Of a stretch of DNA of 64,000 nucleotides, positions 1-7,774 are shown piece by piece. The stretch is taken from the NCBI RefSeq assembly GCF_006874465.1, contig NZ_VIRL01000003.1, forward strand, positions 434,001 through 498,000. Reading direction: 5' to 3'. The position numbers and the translations under genes were made by a program. The notes below the pieces were generated by a model. That model had not been told where the DNA came from, did no database searches, and saw nothing but the letters and a program-made list of their open reading frames with translations. The number at the start of each line of letters is the position of its first letter. Position 1 is the first letter of the stretch. The DNA is from Microbispora bryophytorum (lineage in GTDB: Bacteria; Actinomycetota; Actinomycetes; Streptosporangiales; Streptosporangiaceae).

Positions 1-1
1 G

Positions 2-997
2 GGCGACGTGCTCACGGTTCGCCGCGTGCCGGTGCCCGAGCCCGGACCGGGACAGGTCCTCGTGCGGGTGGACGCGGCGCCGGTGCACGCCGGCGACCTG
101 CACGTCATCCGAGGCCGGTACGGCTACGCGCCGCCGTTCCCGGCCGTGCCCGGACTGGAGTGCGCCGGCACCGTCGCCGCGTTCGGGCCGGGCGCCGGGG
201 ACGGTGAGGACGGTGAGGACGGTGAGGACGGGCTGCGGCTCGGGCAGCGGGTGACGACGGTCGGTGTGACCGGAACCTGGCAGGAGTTCGTGGTCGCGGA
301 CGCCGCGCAGGTCCTTCCGGTGCCGGATTCGCTGAGCGTCTCCACCGCGGCCCAGCTGATCGTCTCTCCGCTCACCGCGTGGCTGCTGGTCACCGGGCTC
401 GGCCTCGGGCCCGGCGACTGGCTCGTGCAGACGGCCGCCGGTTCCACGGTCGGGCAGCTCGTCCTCGACCTGTCACGCCGACTGGGCTTCCGCACGGTGA
501 ACGTCGTGCGCCGCCGGGCCGCGGTGGACCGGATCCGGGCTCTCGGCGGCACGGAGGTGGTCTGCACCGAAGACGAGGACCTGCCGGAACGGCTGGCCCA
601 GCTCACTGCCGCCCACCCGATGTCCAAGGCGATCGACTGCGTGGCCGGGCGAGTGGGGGCCGACGTCCTCCGGGCGCTGGCCCCGGGCGGGGAACTCGTG
701 GTCTACGGGGCGTTGTCCACGCACCGCCAGACCGACCCGGCCATGCTCGGCATCCCCGTGCCCGCCGACGCGATCATCTTCGGCGGCAGGAGTATGCGCG
801 GGTTCTTCCTCTCGCGCTGGTTCGCCACCACGCCTCCCCAGGTCGCGCGCCGCGAGCTGGGCGAGGTGATCGCGCTGGTCGAGAAGTCGGCGATGACCGT
901 CCCCGAGGGGCAGGCGATCCCCGTGGAGCGCGTGCTGAAGGCGGTCCGCCTGGCCGAGGCGCCCGGCCACGGAGGCAAACCACTCCTGGTGTTCTAG
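2..997 (+). CDS. MDR-family quinone oxidoreductase-like enzyme (5' end outside window)
   Basis: This is a medium-chain NAD(P)H-dependent oxidoreductase of the quinone oxidoreductase/enoyl reductase type. The N-terminal GroES-like half reads VPEPGPGQVLVRV. The Rossmann half carries an A-A-G-S-x-x-G nucleotide loop (VQTAAGSTVGQL) near the middle. The zinc ligands of true alcohol dehydrogenases are absent, so a zinc-free reductase is inferred. The frame is open from base 2, and GTG at 8 lies inside a segment that is internal in the family (usually preceded by about 12 residues such as FGGPEV), so the real start is left of the window. A threefold ggtgaggac repeat around 203-229 adds a GED-rich surface loop. 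The next gene follows after 25 bases and probably shares the transcript. Confidence 0.85.
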   Translation, partial: GDVLTVRRVPVPEPGPGQVLVRVDAAPVHAGDLHVIRGRYGYAPPFPAVPGLECAGTVAAFGPGAGDGEDGEDGEDGLRLGQRVTTVGVTGTWQEFVVADAAQVLPVPDSLSVSTAAQLIVSPLTAWLLVTGLGLGPGDWLVQTAAGSTVGQLVLDLSRRLGFRTVNVVRRRAAVDRIRALGGTEVVCTEDEDLPERLAQLTAAHPMSKAIDCVAGRVGADVLRALAPGGELVVYGALSTHRQTDPAMLGIPVPADAIIFGGRSMRGFFLSRWFATTPPQVARRELGEVIALVEKSAMTVPEGQAIPVERVLKAVRLAEAPGHGGKPLLVF

Positions 998-1022
998 ACC
1001 GCTTTTATTTCTGGAGGATGGA

Positions 1023-1448
1023 ATGAGTTCGGAAGTTCACGAGGCCGCCTCCGGGCAGGCCGAGGAGCGCGCCATACGGGCCCTGTTCGAGGCGACGTCG
1101 GCCGCGTGGTCGGACGGTGACGCCGGGGCGTTCGTCGGCCGGTACGCGCAGGACGCGACCGTGATCCTGCCCGGGGTCCATCTGCGGGACAGGGACGGCA
1201 TCCGGTCCGCCATGGGCGCCGCCTTCGCGGGGCCGCTCAAGGGGTCCAGGCGCATCCACACGACGGAAACCGTCCGGTTCCTCGGCCCGGACGTGGCGGT
1301 CGTGGTCACACGGAGCGTCACCACCTTCGCGGGGGAGGTGGAGCCCCCGGCCGACCGCTGGGAGCTGGCGACCTGGACGCTCGTGCGGCGCGGCGGCGAA
1401 TGGCTCGTCGAGGCGTATCACAGCTCCCCGGCGGGGCTGTCCGGCTGA
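1023..1448 (+). CDS. SgcJ/EcaC-type NTF2-like (SnoaL fold) protein
   Basis: A 141-residue single-domain protein of the NTF2/SnoaL cone fold. The typical pattern is an N-terminal helix with IRALFEATSAAWSDGDAGAF, then YAQDATVILPG, and a C-terminal strand pair with WTLVRRGGEWLVEAYHSS. This matches the SgcJ/EcaC group (DUF4440-like), which holds small hydrolases, isomerases and proteins of unknown role, so no reaction can be named. A Shine-Dalgarno GGAGG lies just upstream of the ATG. It sits 25 bases after the oxidoreductase and is probably co-transcribed with it. Confidence 0.8.
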   Translation: MSSEVHEAASGQAEERAIRALFEATSAAWSDGDAGAFVGRYAQDATVILPGVHLRDRDGIRSAMGAAFAGPLKGSRRIHTTETVRFLGPDVAVVVTRSVTTFAGEVEPPADRWELATWTLVRRGGEWLVEAYHSSPAGLSG

Positions 1449-1550
1449 CCGCTGCCCTGTGGGTGAAGCTGTGGTGGACCGTCGCCGCCTCACCCACGCG
1501 TTGCACTACGGGAAAGCAAGCATCCGCTCCGGGATGAATAGGATGGGCGG

Positions 1551-2192
1551 GTGAGCACGGCACGCACGTACGGCGATCCCTGCGCCACCGCGCGCGCTCT
1601 CGACCTGCTCGGCGAGCGCTGGGCGCTGATGATCGTCCGGGATCTGCTCTTCGGCCCGAAGCGCTACAGCGACCTGCAGAGCGGCCTGCCCAACGCCAGT
1701 CCCACCGTGCTCTCGCAGCGGCTGCGCGATCTGGAGGAGGGCGGGGTGATCCGGCGGCGCAGGCTGGGCCCGCCGGCGCGGGCGTGGGTCTACGAGCTCA
1801 CCGAGTGGGGCCACGACCTGGAGCCGATCCTCGTGCACCTGGGCCGATGGGGTCGTCACTCCCCCTTGAAGGAGACGACGACGCCTCTGGGGACCGATTC
1901 GCTGATGCTCGCTGTGAAGAGCCACCTGGAGCCCGCCCGGCTGGGCGACCTCGACGCCACATTCCTGGTCGACGTCGGCGGGGACGTCTTCACCCTCCGC
2001 GTGTCCGGCGGCGAACTCGCGATCCGCCGGGGCGAGCCGGATCGGCAGGACGCGGCGCTGCGGACCGACCCCGCCGTCCTCAAGGCCCTGGTGATCGACG
2101 GAACGCCGCTCGACCAGGCCGGGGAGCCGCTGGAGATCACCGGCGACCGCGCGGCCTTCCAGAGGCTGCTGGACGCCCTCGCCACAGACTGA
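1551..2192 (+). CDS. HxlR-family winged-helix regulator with C-terminal SCP2-like domain
   Basis: Residues 1-100 form an HxlR winged helix: a cysteine near the N-terminus (GDPCATARALDLLGERWALMIVRDLL), then RYSDLQSGLPNASPTVLSQRLRDLEEGGVI. The C-terminal part (about 115-213) has the alpha/beta pattern of the SCP2-like domain often found in this subgroup and ends LEITGDRAAFQRLLDAL. HxlR proteins are usually redox- or aldehyde-responsive repressors of adjacent oxidoreductases, so the enzymes at 2-1448 are candidate targets (inference). The start is GTG. The DinB gene follows after 18 bases on the same strand. Confidence 0.85.
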   Translation: MSTARTYGDPCATARALDLLGERWALMIVRDLLFGPKRYSDLQSGLPNASPTVLSQRLRDLEEGGVIRRRRLGPPARAWVYELTEWGHDLEPILVHLGRWGRHSPLKETTTPLGTDSLMLAVKSHLEPARLGDLDATFLVDVGGDVFTLRVSGGELAIRRGEPDRQDAALRTDPAVLKALVIDGTPLDQAGEPLEITGDRAAFQRLLDALATD

Positions 2193-2210
2193 CCGAAGGG
2201 GAGATCGCAA

Positions 2211-2717
2211 GTGAGCCCGTCACCGGCATCGAGTGAGGTTTCCTCCCTCCTCGGCTACCTGAACTGGAAGCGGCAGCACGTCCTCGACATCCTGGACGGT
2301 CTGGACGAGGCCGACCTCCGGCGCCCGGTCCTTCCGTCGGCCTGGACCCCGGCCGGCCTCGTCAACCACCTCGCCCTCGACGTGGAGCGCTTCTGGTTCC
2401 GCGCGGTCTTCGGCGGCGACCCCGAGGCGGTGGCCTGGTTCGCCACCCCGACGGACGCATGGCAGGTGCCCGGCGACCGGCCCGCCTCGGAGGTGTTCGA
2501 CCTCTACCGCGAGGAGACGGCGCGCGCCGACGAGGTGATCGCCTCCAGCGACCCGGACCAGGCGCCGCGCTGGTGGCCGGACTACCGCGACGACCGGCCG
2601 CCGCAGGACCTGCGTCACGCGATCCTCCACGTCCTCGTCGAGACGGCGACCCACGCCGGCCACCTCGACGCGGTCCGTGAGCTGATCGACGGCAAGCAGT
2701 TCCTCGTCCTGGACTGA
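2211..2717 (+). CDS. DinB/DUF664 family protein
   Basis: A 168-residue protein of the DinB four-helix-bundle superfamily (DUF664 type). It opens with LLGYLNWKRQHVLDILDGLDEADLRRPVLPSAWTP and has the helix-initial histidines expected for a metal triad: NHLALDVERFWF near residue 45 and ETATHAGHLDAVRELIDG near the C-terminus. Actinobacterial members include mycothiol-dependent thiol transferases, but many have no known reaction. GTG start with a GGGAGA purine stretch upstream. It is close behind the HxlR regulator and is likely co-transcribed. Confidence 0.85.
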   Translation: MSPSPASSEVSSLLGYLNWKRQHVLDILDGLDEADLRRPVLPSAWTPAGLVNHLALDVERFWFRAVFGGDPEAVAWFATPTDAWQVPGDRPASEVFDLYREETARADEVIASSDPDQAPRWWPDYRDDRPPQDLRHAILHVLVETATHAGHLDAVRELIDGKQFLVLD

Positions 2718-2726
2718 TCAGAAGGG

Positions 2727-3146
2727 TCAGGAGGCGGGGCAGCGGTAGTCGGCATGGCGGTTGGGGGAGCAGCACACCACGCCGCAGGTGAGGAACCGGC
2801 CGCCGGTCAGCCAGATGCCCCACTGCACGTCCACGCCGTTGCGAAGTGCCTCGCGAGCGGTTTCCAGGCGGAACCCCAGCCCGATCCGGGCCTCGTCGGC
2901 CGGGCGGAGGAAGGAGCCTTCCATCGACCGGTAGCGCTCCGCGAGCCAGGCGAGCGCGTCGTCGGGCGAGGCCGGGGAGGCGTCGATCCGGCGGGCCGGC
3001 TTCAGCAGCCAGTCGCACGTACGCATCGGCGGCAGCGGGGAGCCGGTGAACGGGCCGGGGTCGGCGGGCGGCAGCGGCGGCCGTCGCTCGGCCTCGTTGC
3101 GCAGCTCCGCCCCTATGCCGCTCCACACGTAGCAGTGCAGGTGCAT
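2727..3146 (-). CDS. Conserved hypothetical protein, 139 aa
   Basis: I do not recognise a named family. The protein begins MHLHCYVWSG and ends with a cysteine- and histidine-containing tail (TCGVVCCSPNRHADYRCP), which could bind a metal ion. The body is amphipathic and charged with no membrane segment or signal peptide. Composition and third-position G+C look fully coding and match resident genes. It is convergent with the DinB gene (9-base gap), so it probably has its own promoter in the 3147-3207 gap. Function unknown. Confidence 0.6.
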   Translation of the reverse strand: MHLHCYVWSGIGAELRNEAERRPPLPPADPGPFTGSPLPPMRTCDWLLKPARRIDASPASPDDALAWLAERYRSMEGSFLRPADEARIGLGFRLETAREALRNGVDVQWGIWLTGGRFLTCGVVCCSPNRHADYRCPAS

Positions 3147-3207
3147 GGCGCTCCGTAGAGTGGGGGTGGTCCCTGCCCGCTATCACCGGGCAGGGGCCAC
3201 CGTGCTC

Positions 3208-3420
3208 CTACAGTGTGGTCAGGCTGGCCGCGTGAAGCTCGGCACCGGTGAACCGGAGAGTCCCGGCATCCGGGTTCTTGCTGTCACGCAGGGCGAAGGC
3301 GTCGGCCTCGCCCGGAATCGGGGCCAGCTCGACGCAGGACTCCATGCCCTCTTCCTGCTGGTTGCCGCCGCACAGCCGCCGGAAGCGCAGTCCGGCGAGG
3401 TCGCGGTCGTACAGCTCCAT
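3208..3420 (-). CDS. DUF397 domain protein
   Basis: A 70-residue protein with the DUF397 pattern: a polar N-terminus, ESCVELAPIPGE, then the hallmark RDSKNPDAGTLRFTGAEL. DUF397 proteins are abundant in actinomycetes and usually neighbour XRE regulators of the WhiJ type, where they are implicated in development; a molecular role is not settled. The ATG at 3420 is chosen because it gives the family's usual length. Two small genes lie upstream on the same strand (3483-4048). A decayed copy of its 5' half is found at 4953-5003. Confidence 0.8.
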   Translation of the reverse strand: MELYDRDLAGLRFRRLCGGNQQEEGMESCVELAPIPGEADAFALRDSKNPDAGTLRFTGAELHAASLTTL

Positions 3421-3482
3421 GGCGCGCCTTCCTGTCGGTGGTCCCGCCTTGGACGGTGCGCAGGGCGGGCGCCCTGTGGGCC

Positions 3483-3830
3483 TTATCGGGCCTTGCCGAG
3501 CAGCAGGTCCATCCACATGCGACGCGCCCGCGCATCGGGCAGTCGTTCGCTCTCCCTGGTCTTCGGCTGGTCGCCGCTTCGGTGCGTACGGCGGACGAAC
3601 AGCACCCCGCCCGACGCGCACAGCTCGTACGCCAGCGGCGAGCAGTGGTCGCAGGTGTGGGCGACAACCCGGGCCCGGACACTGCGCCTGGTCTCGCCCA
3701 TCCACCGAATCGCGACACGCCCCGGCTGCTCCGGAGCCACATGCAACCCGGGACAGGTGGAGTCCGCCTGGGTCAGAGACTCGAGCGCCCGGACGGCGGA
3801 TGCTCGGAGGGCAGATACGCCGCCACTCAC
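3483..3830 (-). CDS. Hypothetical protein, middle gene of a DUF397-linked trio
   Basis: A 115-residue protein without a recognised domain. It has two CxxC-like or paired cysteines (TCPGLHV, HTCDHCSPLAYELCASGG), suggesting metal binding, and a basic C-terminus ending MDLLLGKAR. The GTG start at 3830 overlaps the stop of the upstream 73-residue gene by 4 bases (GTGA), strong evidence of translational coupling. The downstream neighbour is the DUF397 gene. Unknown function; probably part of a small regulatory or developmental cluster. Confidence 0.55.
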   Translation of the reverse strand: MSGGVSALRASAVRALESLTQADSTCPGLHVAPEQPGRVAIRWMGETRRSVRARVVAHTCDHCSPLAYELCASGGVLFVRRTHRSGDQPKTRESERLPDARARRMWMDLLLGKAR

Positions 3831-4048
3831 TGGGGCGACAACCCTGCGGCGAGCTCTTCCTGGTCGCGGAGCCGCGCAACGAGTTGGTCGGCGTCGTCAG
3901 CGTCGATGGTGTGGCTCAACCCGTGACTCAACTGCGCGTCGGTGAGTCGCTGATTACGTGTGGCCCATAGGCGATCCGCTGAGCTCCGCCAGATCGTCCA
4001 GCGGGGGAACGCGGCCTGCAGATCCTCAAAGGTTGTCGTCGTGGACAT
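3827..4048 (-). CDS. Small actinobacterial protein with FPRWTIWRS signature, 73 aa
   Basis: A 73-residue protein starting MSTTTTFEDLQAAFPRWTIWRSS. The pattern 'F-P-x-W-x-I-W-R-S ... W-A-T-R' followed by a leucine-rich helix (DDADQLVARLRDQ) is one I associate with a widespread group of short actinomycete proteins next to HTH or DUF397 genes; their role is unknown. It is first in a coupled three-gene set (with 3483-3830 and 3208-3420) and divergent from the HTH gene at 4163, with a 114-base gap holding both promoters. Confidence 0.6.
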   Translation of the reverse strand: MSTTTTFEDLQAAFPRWTIWRSSADRLWATRNQRLTDAQLSHGLSHTIDADDADQLVARLRDQEELAAGLSPQ

Positions 4049-4162
4049 GGCGACAGCGTGACCTAGCGTGTCAGGGCATTCACACCGCGTTCTCGGGACG
4101 TGCGGGACGTTCTGCGTTACCGTCGGGATACGTCCTCAACGTCCCCCGATTCGAGGTCGCCG

Positions 4163-4921
4163 ATGACCAATCACTCTCTACGCCAAGCCATGTCCGGTGC
4201 GAGACTTACCGAAAGGGACCTCGCATTCCGGTGCGAGGTGGACGTTAAGACGGTGTCCCGCTGGCTGGCTGACGAGGCACGCGTGCCGCACCCACGCCAT
4301 CGGTGGGCCGCTGCCGCAGCGTTGGGAGTGGATGAGTCCGTGTTGTGGCCCGAGGCGATAAGGAACACGGTCAAGACCGGCCCCGATCGGGAAGTGGTGT
4401 CGGTCTACCCCTACCGATCAGCCTGCCCGAAGAGTGTGTGGCGGGCGCTCATCACCGAGGCGAAGTCAACAATCACGCTGGCTGGATACACGAACTACTT
4501 TCTCTGGCTTGAGCACCCTAATCTGGCAAAAGTGCTCCAGCGCAAAGCTGAGCAGGGCTGCCGCGTTCGTTTTCTGATCGGCGACCCCGACAGCGAGGTA
4601 ACCCGCCGCCGCGAGGAAGCCGAAGCGGTCCCGCTCACGGTGTCCACTCGGATCCGTATCACGCTAGCCGAGCTCGATCACCTCAAGGACGTGCCGGGAA
4701 TTGAGGCGCGGTTCGGTGATGAGCACATCGCCCTGTCGGCGTTCCAGTTCGACGACGAGATGCTCGTCACCCCGCACCTGGCCAAGCTAGTCGGCCACGA
4801 CTCGCCGCTCCTGCACCTGAAGCGCCACCAAGACGACGGCCTCTACGACCGCTTCGCCTACCACGTGGACGAGCTGTGGTCGGCCGGCCGCGACATCTGG
4901 CTAGACACGAAAGCGAGATGA
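4163..4921 (+). CDS. HTH (XRE-like) protein with C-terminal PLD-like/DUF5919 region
   Basis: Residues 1-60 form a helix-turn-helix: LTERDLAFRCEVDVKTVSRWLADEARVPHPRHRWAAA. The remaining 190 residues resemble the DUF5919/phospholipase-D-like effector region common in actinomycete XRE proteins (SAKSTITLAGYTNYF-type strand, then QRKAEQGCRVRFLIGDPDS). No second HKD motif is visible, so enzymatic activity is doubtful. I chose ATG 4163 (GAGGT seven bases upstream) over an in-frame upstream ATG at 4100, because family members begin just before the HTH. It is divergent from the 73-residue gene and may control the trio at 3208-4048. Base composition is slightly less G+C-rich than the core genes. Confidence 0.75.
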   Translation: MTNHSLRQAMSGARLTERDLAFRCEVDVKTVSRWLADEARVPHPRHRWAAAAALGVDESVLWPEAIRNTVKTGPDREVVSVYPYRSACPKSVWRALITEAKSTITLAGYTNYFLWLEHPNLAKVLQRKAEQGCRVRFLIGDPDSEVTRRREEAEAVPLTVSTRIRITLAELDHLKDVPGIEARFGDEHIALSAFQFDDEMLVTPHLAKLVGHDSPLLHLKRHQDDGLYDRFAYHVDELWSAGRDIWLDTKAR

Positions 4922-4952
4922 GTATCGTCCGCCGAACTCAGCGCGGTCTAAT

Positions 4953-5003
4953 CCATGCCTCTTCTTGCTGGTTGCCGTCACGCAGCGCGCTCCGGCGAGG
5001 TCA
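4953..5003 (-). pseudogene. Fragment of a second DUF397 gene
   Basis: Read on the minus strand this stretch repeats the 5' half of the DUF397 gene at 3208-3420. The + strand segment around 4954-5003 (catgcctcttcttgctggtt, then gccg, ctccggcgaggtc) aligns with 3351-3401 with a few substitutions and a short deletion. No open frame is maintained and there is no start codon in place. It is best read as the remnant of a duplicated DUF397 gene abutting the 3' end of the HTH gene. Confidence 0.55.
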
Positions 5004-5070
5004 CCTCAGCCGCCGTTGGGGTGGTTGGCGCCAGGGAAGACACTTAAGCTCTTCGCCGAAGTTCTTGGCT

Positions 5071-5506
5071 CACCGCTGGGAGAAACGAGAGATGCTCCCT
5101 CCCGAAGGGCTGGATTACTGGCACGTCCTGTTGGGCGATCACCCAGAGGTCCGGGCGATAGCGAGCGAGGCCCATCGACGACTGGCCGGATTCACGGGGC
5201 TGGACCCCGTGTCGTACGAGGGGCTGCACCTGACGACCATCATCGTCGGGTTGACGGACGAGATCACAGAGGAGCGGCTCGTCGTGCCGATCGCCGAGGC
5301 GTTGGAACGCCTGGCGGATATGCAGCCCATCACCCGTGACGCTCGGCTATATGCTCTCCCGCCCTGCGGCGGTCGCCCTAGGAGCGCGTCCAGCGAAGGT
5401 CCTGACGCCGATGCTCGACGCCGTTGCCTCACGTGACAGTCGTCGAGTAGCGGAACAGCCTGCCGCTCCCGTCATCGCGGTCCTGGGTCGTCACCTATCA
5501 AATTGA
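5071..5506 (+). pseudogene. Decayed 2'-5' RNA ligase (2H phosphoesterase)-like gene
   Basis: The first part (from 5071; ATG at 5092) encodes LDYWHVLLGDHPEVRAIASEA ... LHLTT, the N-terminal half of a 2H phosphoesterase including the first H-x-T motif. At about 5341 homology jumps to the next frame: LGYMLSRPAAVALGARPAKVLTPMLDAVAS, then directly EQPAAPVIAVLGRHL and a stop at 5504. In intact relatives, as I recall them, a segment with the second H-x-T motif (PHVT-type) lies between DAV and the QPA..PVIAALG tail; it is missing here. So one frameshift plus one internal deletion have inactivated it. Confidence 0.6.
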
Positions 5507-5658
5507 TCGATGACGACAGACCGTATCAACGTTATTGTCCAGGACAACCCGACCATATATGGAACTGGCGCCCCCGCAGAGATTTCATTGGGTTCCTCTG
5601 CCGTATGGAACGGTCCGTCGGGCTACGCGCTTGCCCGGCGGACCGTCATTTAATCAGG

Positions 5659-6468
5659 TTAGCCGACACGGTTGGCGGCGCTTCGTCCCTTGTTCCAACT
5701 TTCGACGACCATTTGGTAGCACTGGCTCTCCCTCGACCCAGTGCCGCTGTTGTTATAGCCGCCGTTTGAAGCTCGCGTCAACGCTTCGGAGCGCCAGCGT
5801 GCCGCCAACCCCCGCTTGAGCATCTTCTTTGCGAGTTCGTAGTCGTCGACGTTGGCGCCATGGCGGTGAAGGAACATGGCTACGCCCCCCAGGATTACGC
5901 CATCCCAGGACTCCTTGTCTCTACCCCAGGCTGCTTCAACCACCGTCAGGGTTCGGTCCAGGATTTCCCAGCCGTACTGCTTGGTGATACGCAGTACGGC
6001 CGATACTGCGCCGACGCTGTTCGTCGAGCTTGAACCCAGACCAAGGTTATGGCTCTTGAGTACTTGGTCGACGCTCACGCAGAGAGCGTCACCGGCGGTT
6101 AAACCGACCTTGTACTCATCCAGCGTGCTGACCTTAGCCGACTCCCTGTTCTTGATGAGGAAAAGAGTCGCCTCCTGTTGCTGGTTGAGGCCATAGTGAA
6201 TCTCTGCCTTGATTGTCCGAAGACCTCGGAGTCTGCAGGCCTCAGTGCGGTGCATGCCATCAACCACGTACCGGTTGCCGTCACCACGCTCGGAGATCAC
6301 GATAGAGCCGAGAGCGTCCACGATGAGGGTGTCAGCGATGCCCTTCGCCCGCTTCTGATTGAGCCCGCGCTGTGCATCTTCATCGATCTTAAGTGAGTCG
6401 ATTTCGACCTCAACGCCATACTCAACTCGGTGATCCGGAAGTTCGTACTGGAAGCGAGACTTGGCCAT
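5659..6468 (-). CDS. ParB/Srx-like DUF6551 family protein
   Basis: A 269-residue protein with a ParB N-terminal-like fold. IDSLKIDEDAQRGLNQKRAKGIA is the entry segment, and YVVDGMHRTEACRLRG is the G-x-H-R box that in ParB/sulfiredoxin proteins binds CTP or ATP. Such DUF6551 proteins occur in actinophages and integrative elements; activity is unproven. No HTH domain is evident, so it is not a chromosome-partitioning ParB. ATG 6468 follows the stop of the membrane-protein gene by 14 bases. Codon use is clearly less G+C-biased than the flanks (many A/T third positions), a sign of acquisition. Confidence 0.75.
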   Translation of the reverse strand: MAKSRFQYELPDHRVEYGVEVEIDSLKIDEDAQRGLNQKRAKGIADTLIVDALGSIVISERGDGNRYVVDGMHRTEACRLRGLRTIKAEIHYGLNQQQEATLFLIKNRESAKVSTLDEYKVGLTAGDALCVSVDQVLKSHNLGLGSSSTNSVGAVSAVLRITKQYGWEILDRTLTVVEAAWGRDKESWDGVILGGVAMFLHRHGANVDDYELAKKMLKRGLAARWRSEALTRASNGGYNNSGTGSRESQCYQMVVESWNKGRSAANRVG

Positions 6469-6482
6469 GGGAATCTCCCTGT

Positions 6483-6836
6483 CTAAAGGTGCTTGAGCTG
6501 GGGTTTCGTTGAATCGAGAGGGGTCTCCAGCGGAGGAGGAACGCGCCTGAGGAACTCGGTCGCAACTTTTTCGCTGGTTGTTGACACTGTCCTGCGTGCG
6601 TTTCCGTTCCGCTCCTCCCAGTGCAGGACAAGTAGCAGTGGCTGCCTATGGTGGCTGGTTGCCCGGTGCCGTCTCCCCTTGTCAATCGTCGGTTCGAGTA
6701 ATACCGCCAGGGTTGCTAGGACAGGTACTGCAACCCATGCAAGCAGGTTGTGCTTCCACTCGGTGGCGAGGTTCACAACAACGGCCAGCCCAGCTGTGGC
6801 GAGAGCGCCCCAAAGGTTCCGTGCCTTGAGGTTCAT
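6483..6836 (-). CDS. Small membrane protein upstream of the DUF6551 gene
   Basis: A 117-residue protein from ATG 6836 (an in-frame ATG at 6878 would add 14 residues). The N-terminal third holds two hydrophobic segments, NLWGALATAGLAVVVNLA and HNLLAWVAVPVLATLAVLLE, separated by a short charged turn. The remaining 70 residues are basic and polar (KGRRHRATSHHRQ ...) and presumably cytosolic. No family recognised. It is transcribed with the ParB-like gene 14 bases downstream, and both share lower G+C. The two may form a two-component accessory module (inference). Confidence 0.55.
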   Translation of the reverse strand: MNLKARNLWGALATAGLAVVVNLATEWKHNLLAWVAVPVLATLAVLLEPTIDKGRRHRATSHHRQPLLLVLHWEERNGNARRTVSTTSEKVATEFLRRVPPPLETPLDSTKPQLKHL

Positions 6837-7398
6837 ATCTGATGGCCTATCGGGACGGCTTCTCGGTTGAAAGGCCATCCTGTGTCCGTGCTCAACACCG
6901 ATCAGGCCTGCCCCGGCACTTTAGCGACCGCCTCGCTGATGCACAACCCGAACTAATGCTACCTCTTGTCAATAGCCGCGCGAAAGTAGGCCTTATGGGG
7001 ATGAATCGCCCGCTCGTAAGTGCTGCATAGGCGGCAACTTCTCTTGATAACAGAGAGGTAACGTCGCAACTGTCGTAGTAGTGCGACCGGCCGGGGGCTC
7101 AACCGGCTCAGGCATCGCGGGTGGAAGGACTGCCTCCGCCGTGCGGTGCGGTAGCGGTCAAACTGCGGGGTGCGGAAGACGGTGGGCGCTGTCTACTCAG
7201 CGGAGCACGCTGAGTGACTGTCATCAGCCGTTGAATGACATGAGCCATGTCCCCTACGGGTGGAGACAGTGCTGCCTCGCAGGGGCGAAATCTATCGGGC
7301 GGCCGAGGAGCAGGTCGGCGCTACTACTGCGTCACTCATTACGTGAACGAGTTGTGCTTGGCAGGCTGTACGCAGCGCCTGGACGGCCAGGTCGCAGG
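6837..7398. other. Gene-poor AT-richer stretch
   Basis: About 560 bases with no convincing gene on either strand. Base composition is markedly lower in G+C than the window average, and short open frames here lack family resemblance or Shine-Dalgarno sequences. It presumably contains the promoter of the 6836 membrane-protein gene and possibly relics of transferred DNA. I see no repeat, tRNA or attachment core. Confidence 0.5.
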
Positions 7399-7659
7399 TT
7401 AGGGGCGCTCTCCCGTCGCCGTTCCTCGAAGGTCGGGGAAGGTGGAAATGATCAGGCGGAGGAGCTGCTCAGCATGTTCGCGATCGAACTGGAGGGTCTG
7501 GCTGGTCTTCTTCTGAGTCTGCCGCTGGTCCGACCCATAGGTGCTGAGCTGCAAGAATACGCCCTCGCTTGTGCGAACCATCTGATAACCGCAGTCCACG
7601 ACCGTGGGGTGCGAGCTAGAGCCCTTCTTGTCCTCGAAAAATTCCCTGACCTTCGCCAT
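7399..7659 (-). CDS. Small conserved hypothetical protein, 86 aa
   Basis: An 86-residue protein (MAKVREFFEDKK start) with the core CGYQMVRTSEGVFLQLSTYGSD followed by SSQTLQF-type SQTLQFDREHAEQLLRLI. I associate this FLQLSTYGSD/SQTLQ pattern with a family of short actinobacterial proteins of unknown role. It is acidic-basic mixed, soluble and without signal peptide. It lies alone within the accessory pocket. Coding is supported by the protein-like sequence rather than by G+C bias, which is weaker here. Confidence 0.55.
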   Translation of the reverse strand: MAKVREFFEDKKGSSSHPTVVDCGYQMVRTSEGVFLQLSTYGSDQRQTQKKTSQTLQFDREHAEQLLRLIISTFPDLRGTATGERP

Positions 7660-7774
7660 GCCGGCATTCTGGCGAACACTTCGGTGCTAGGGAAGGGGGG
7701 AAGCCGTGGATGCATTCGTGACCTGTGGTTGTCCGCAGAGATAATCGTCTCGCTTGGCCAGCGGTCGAGCTGAC

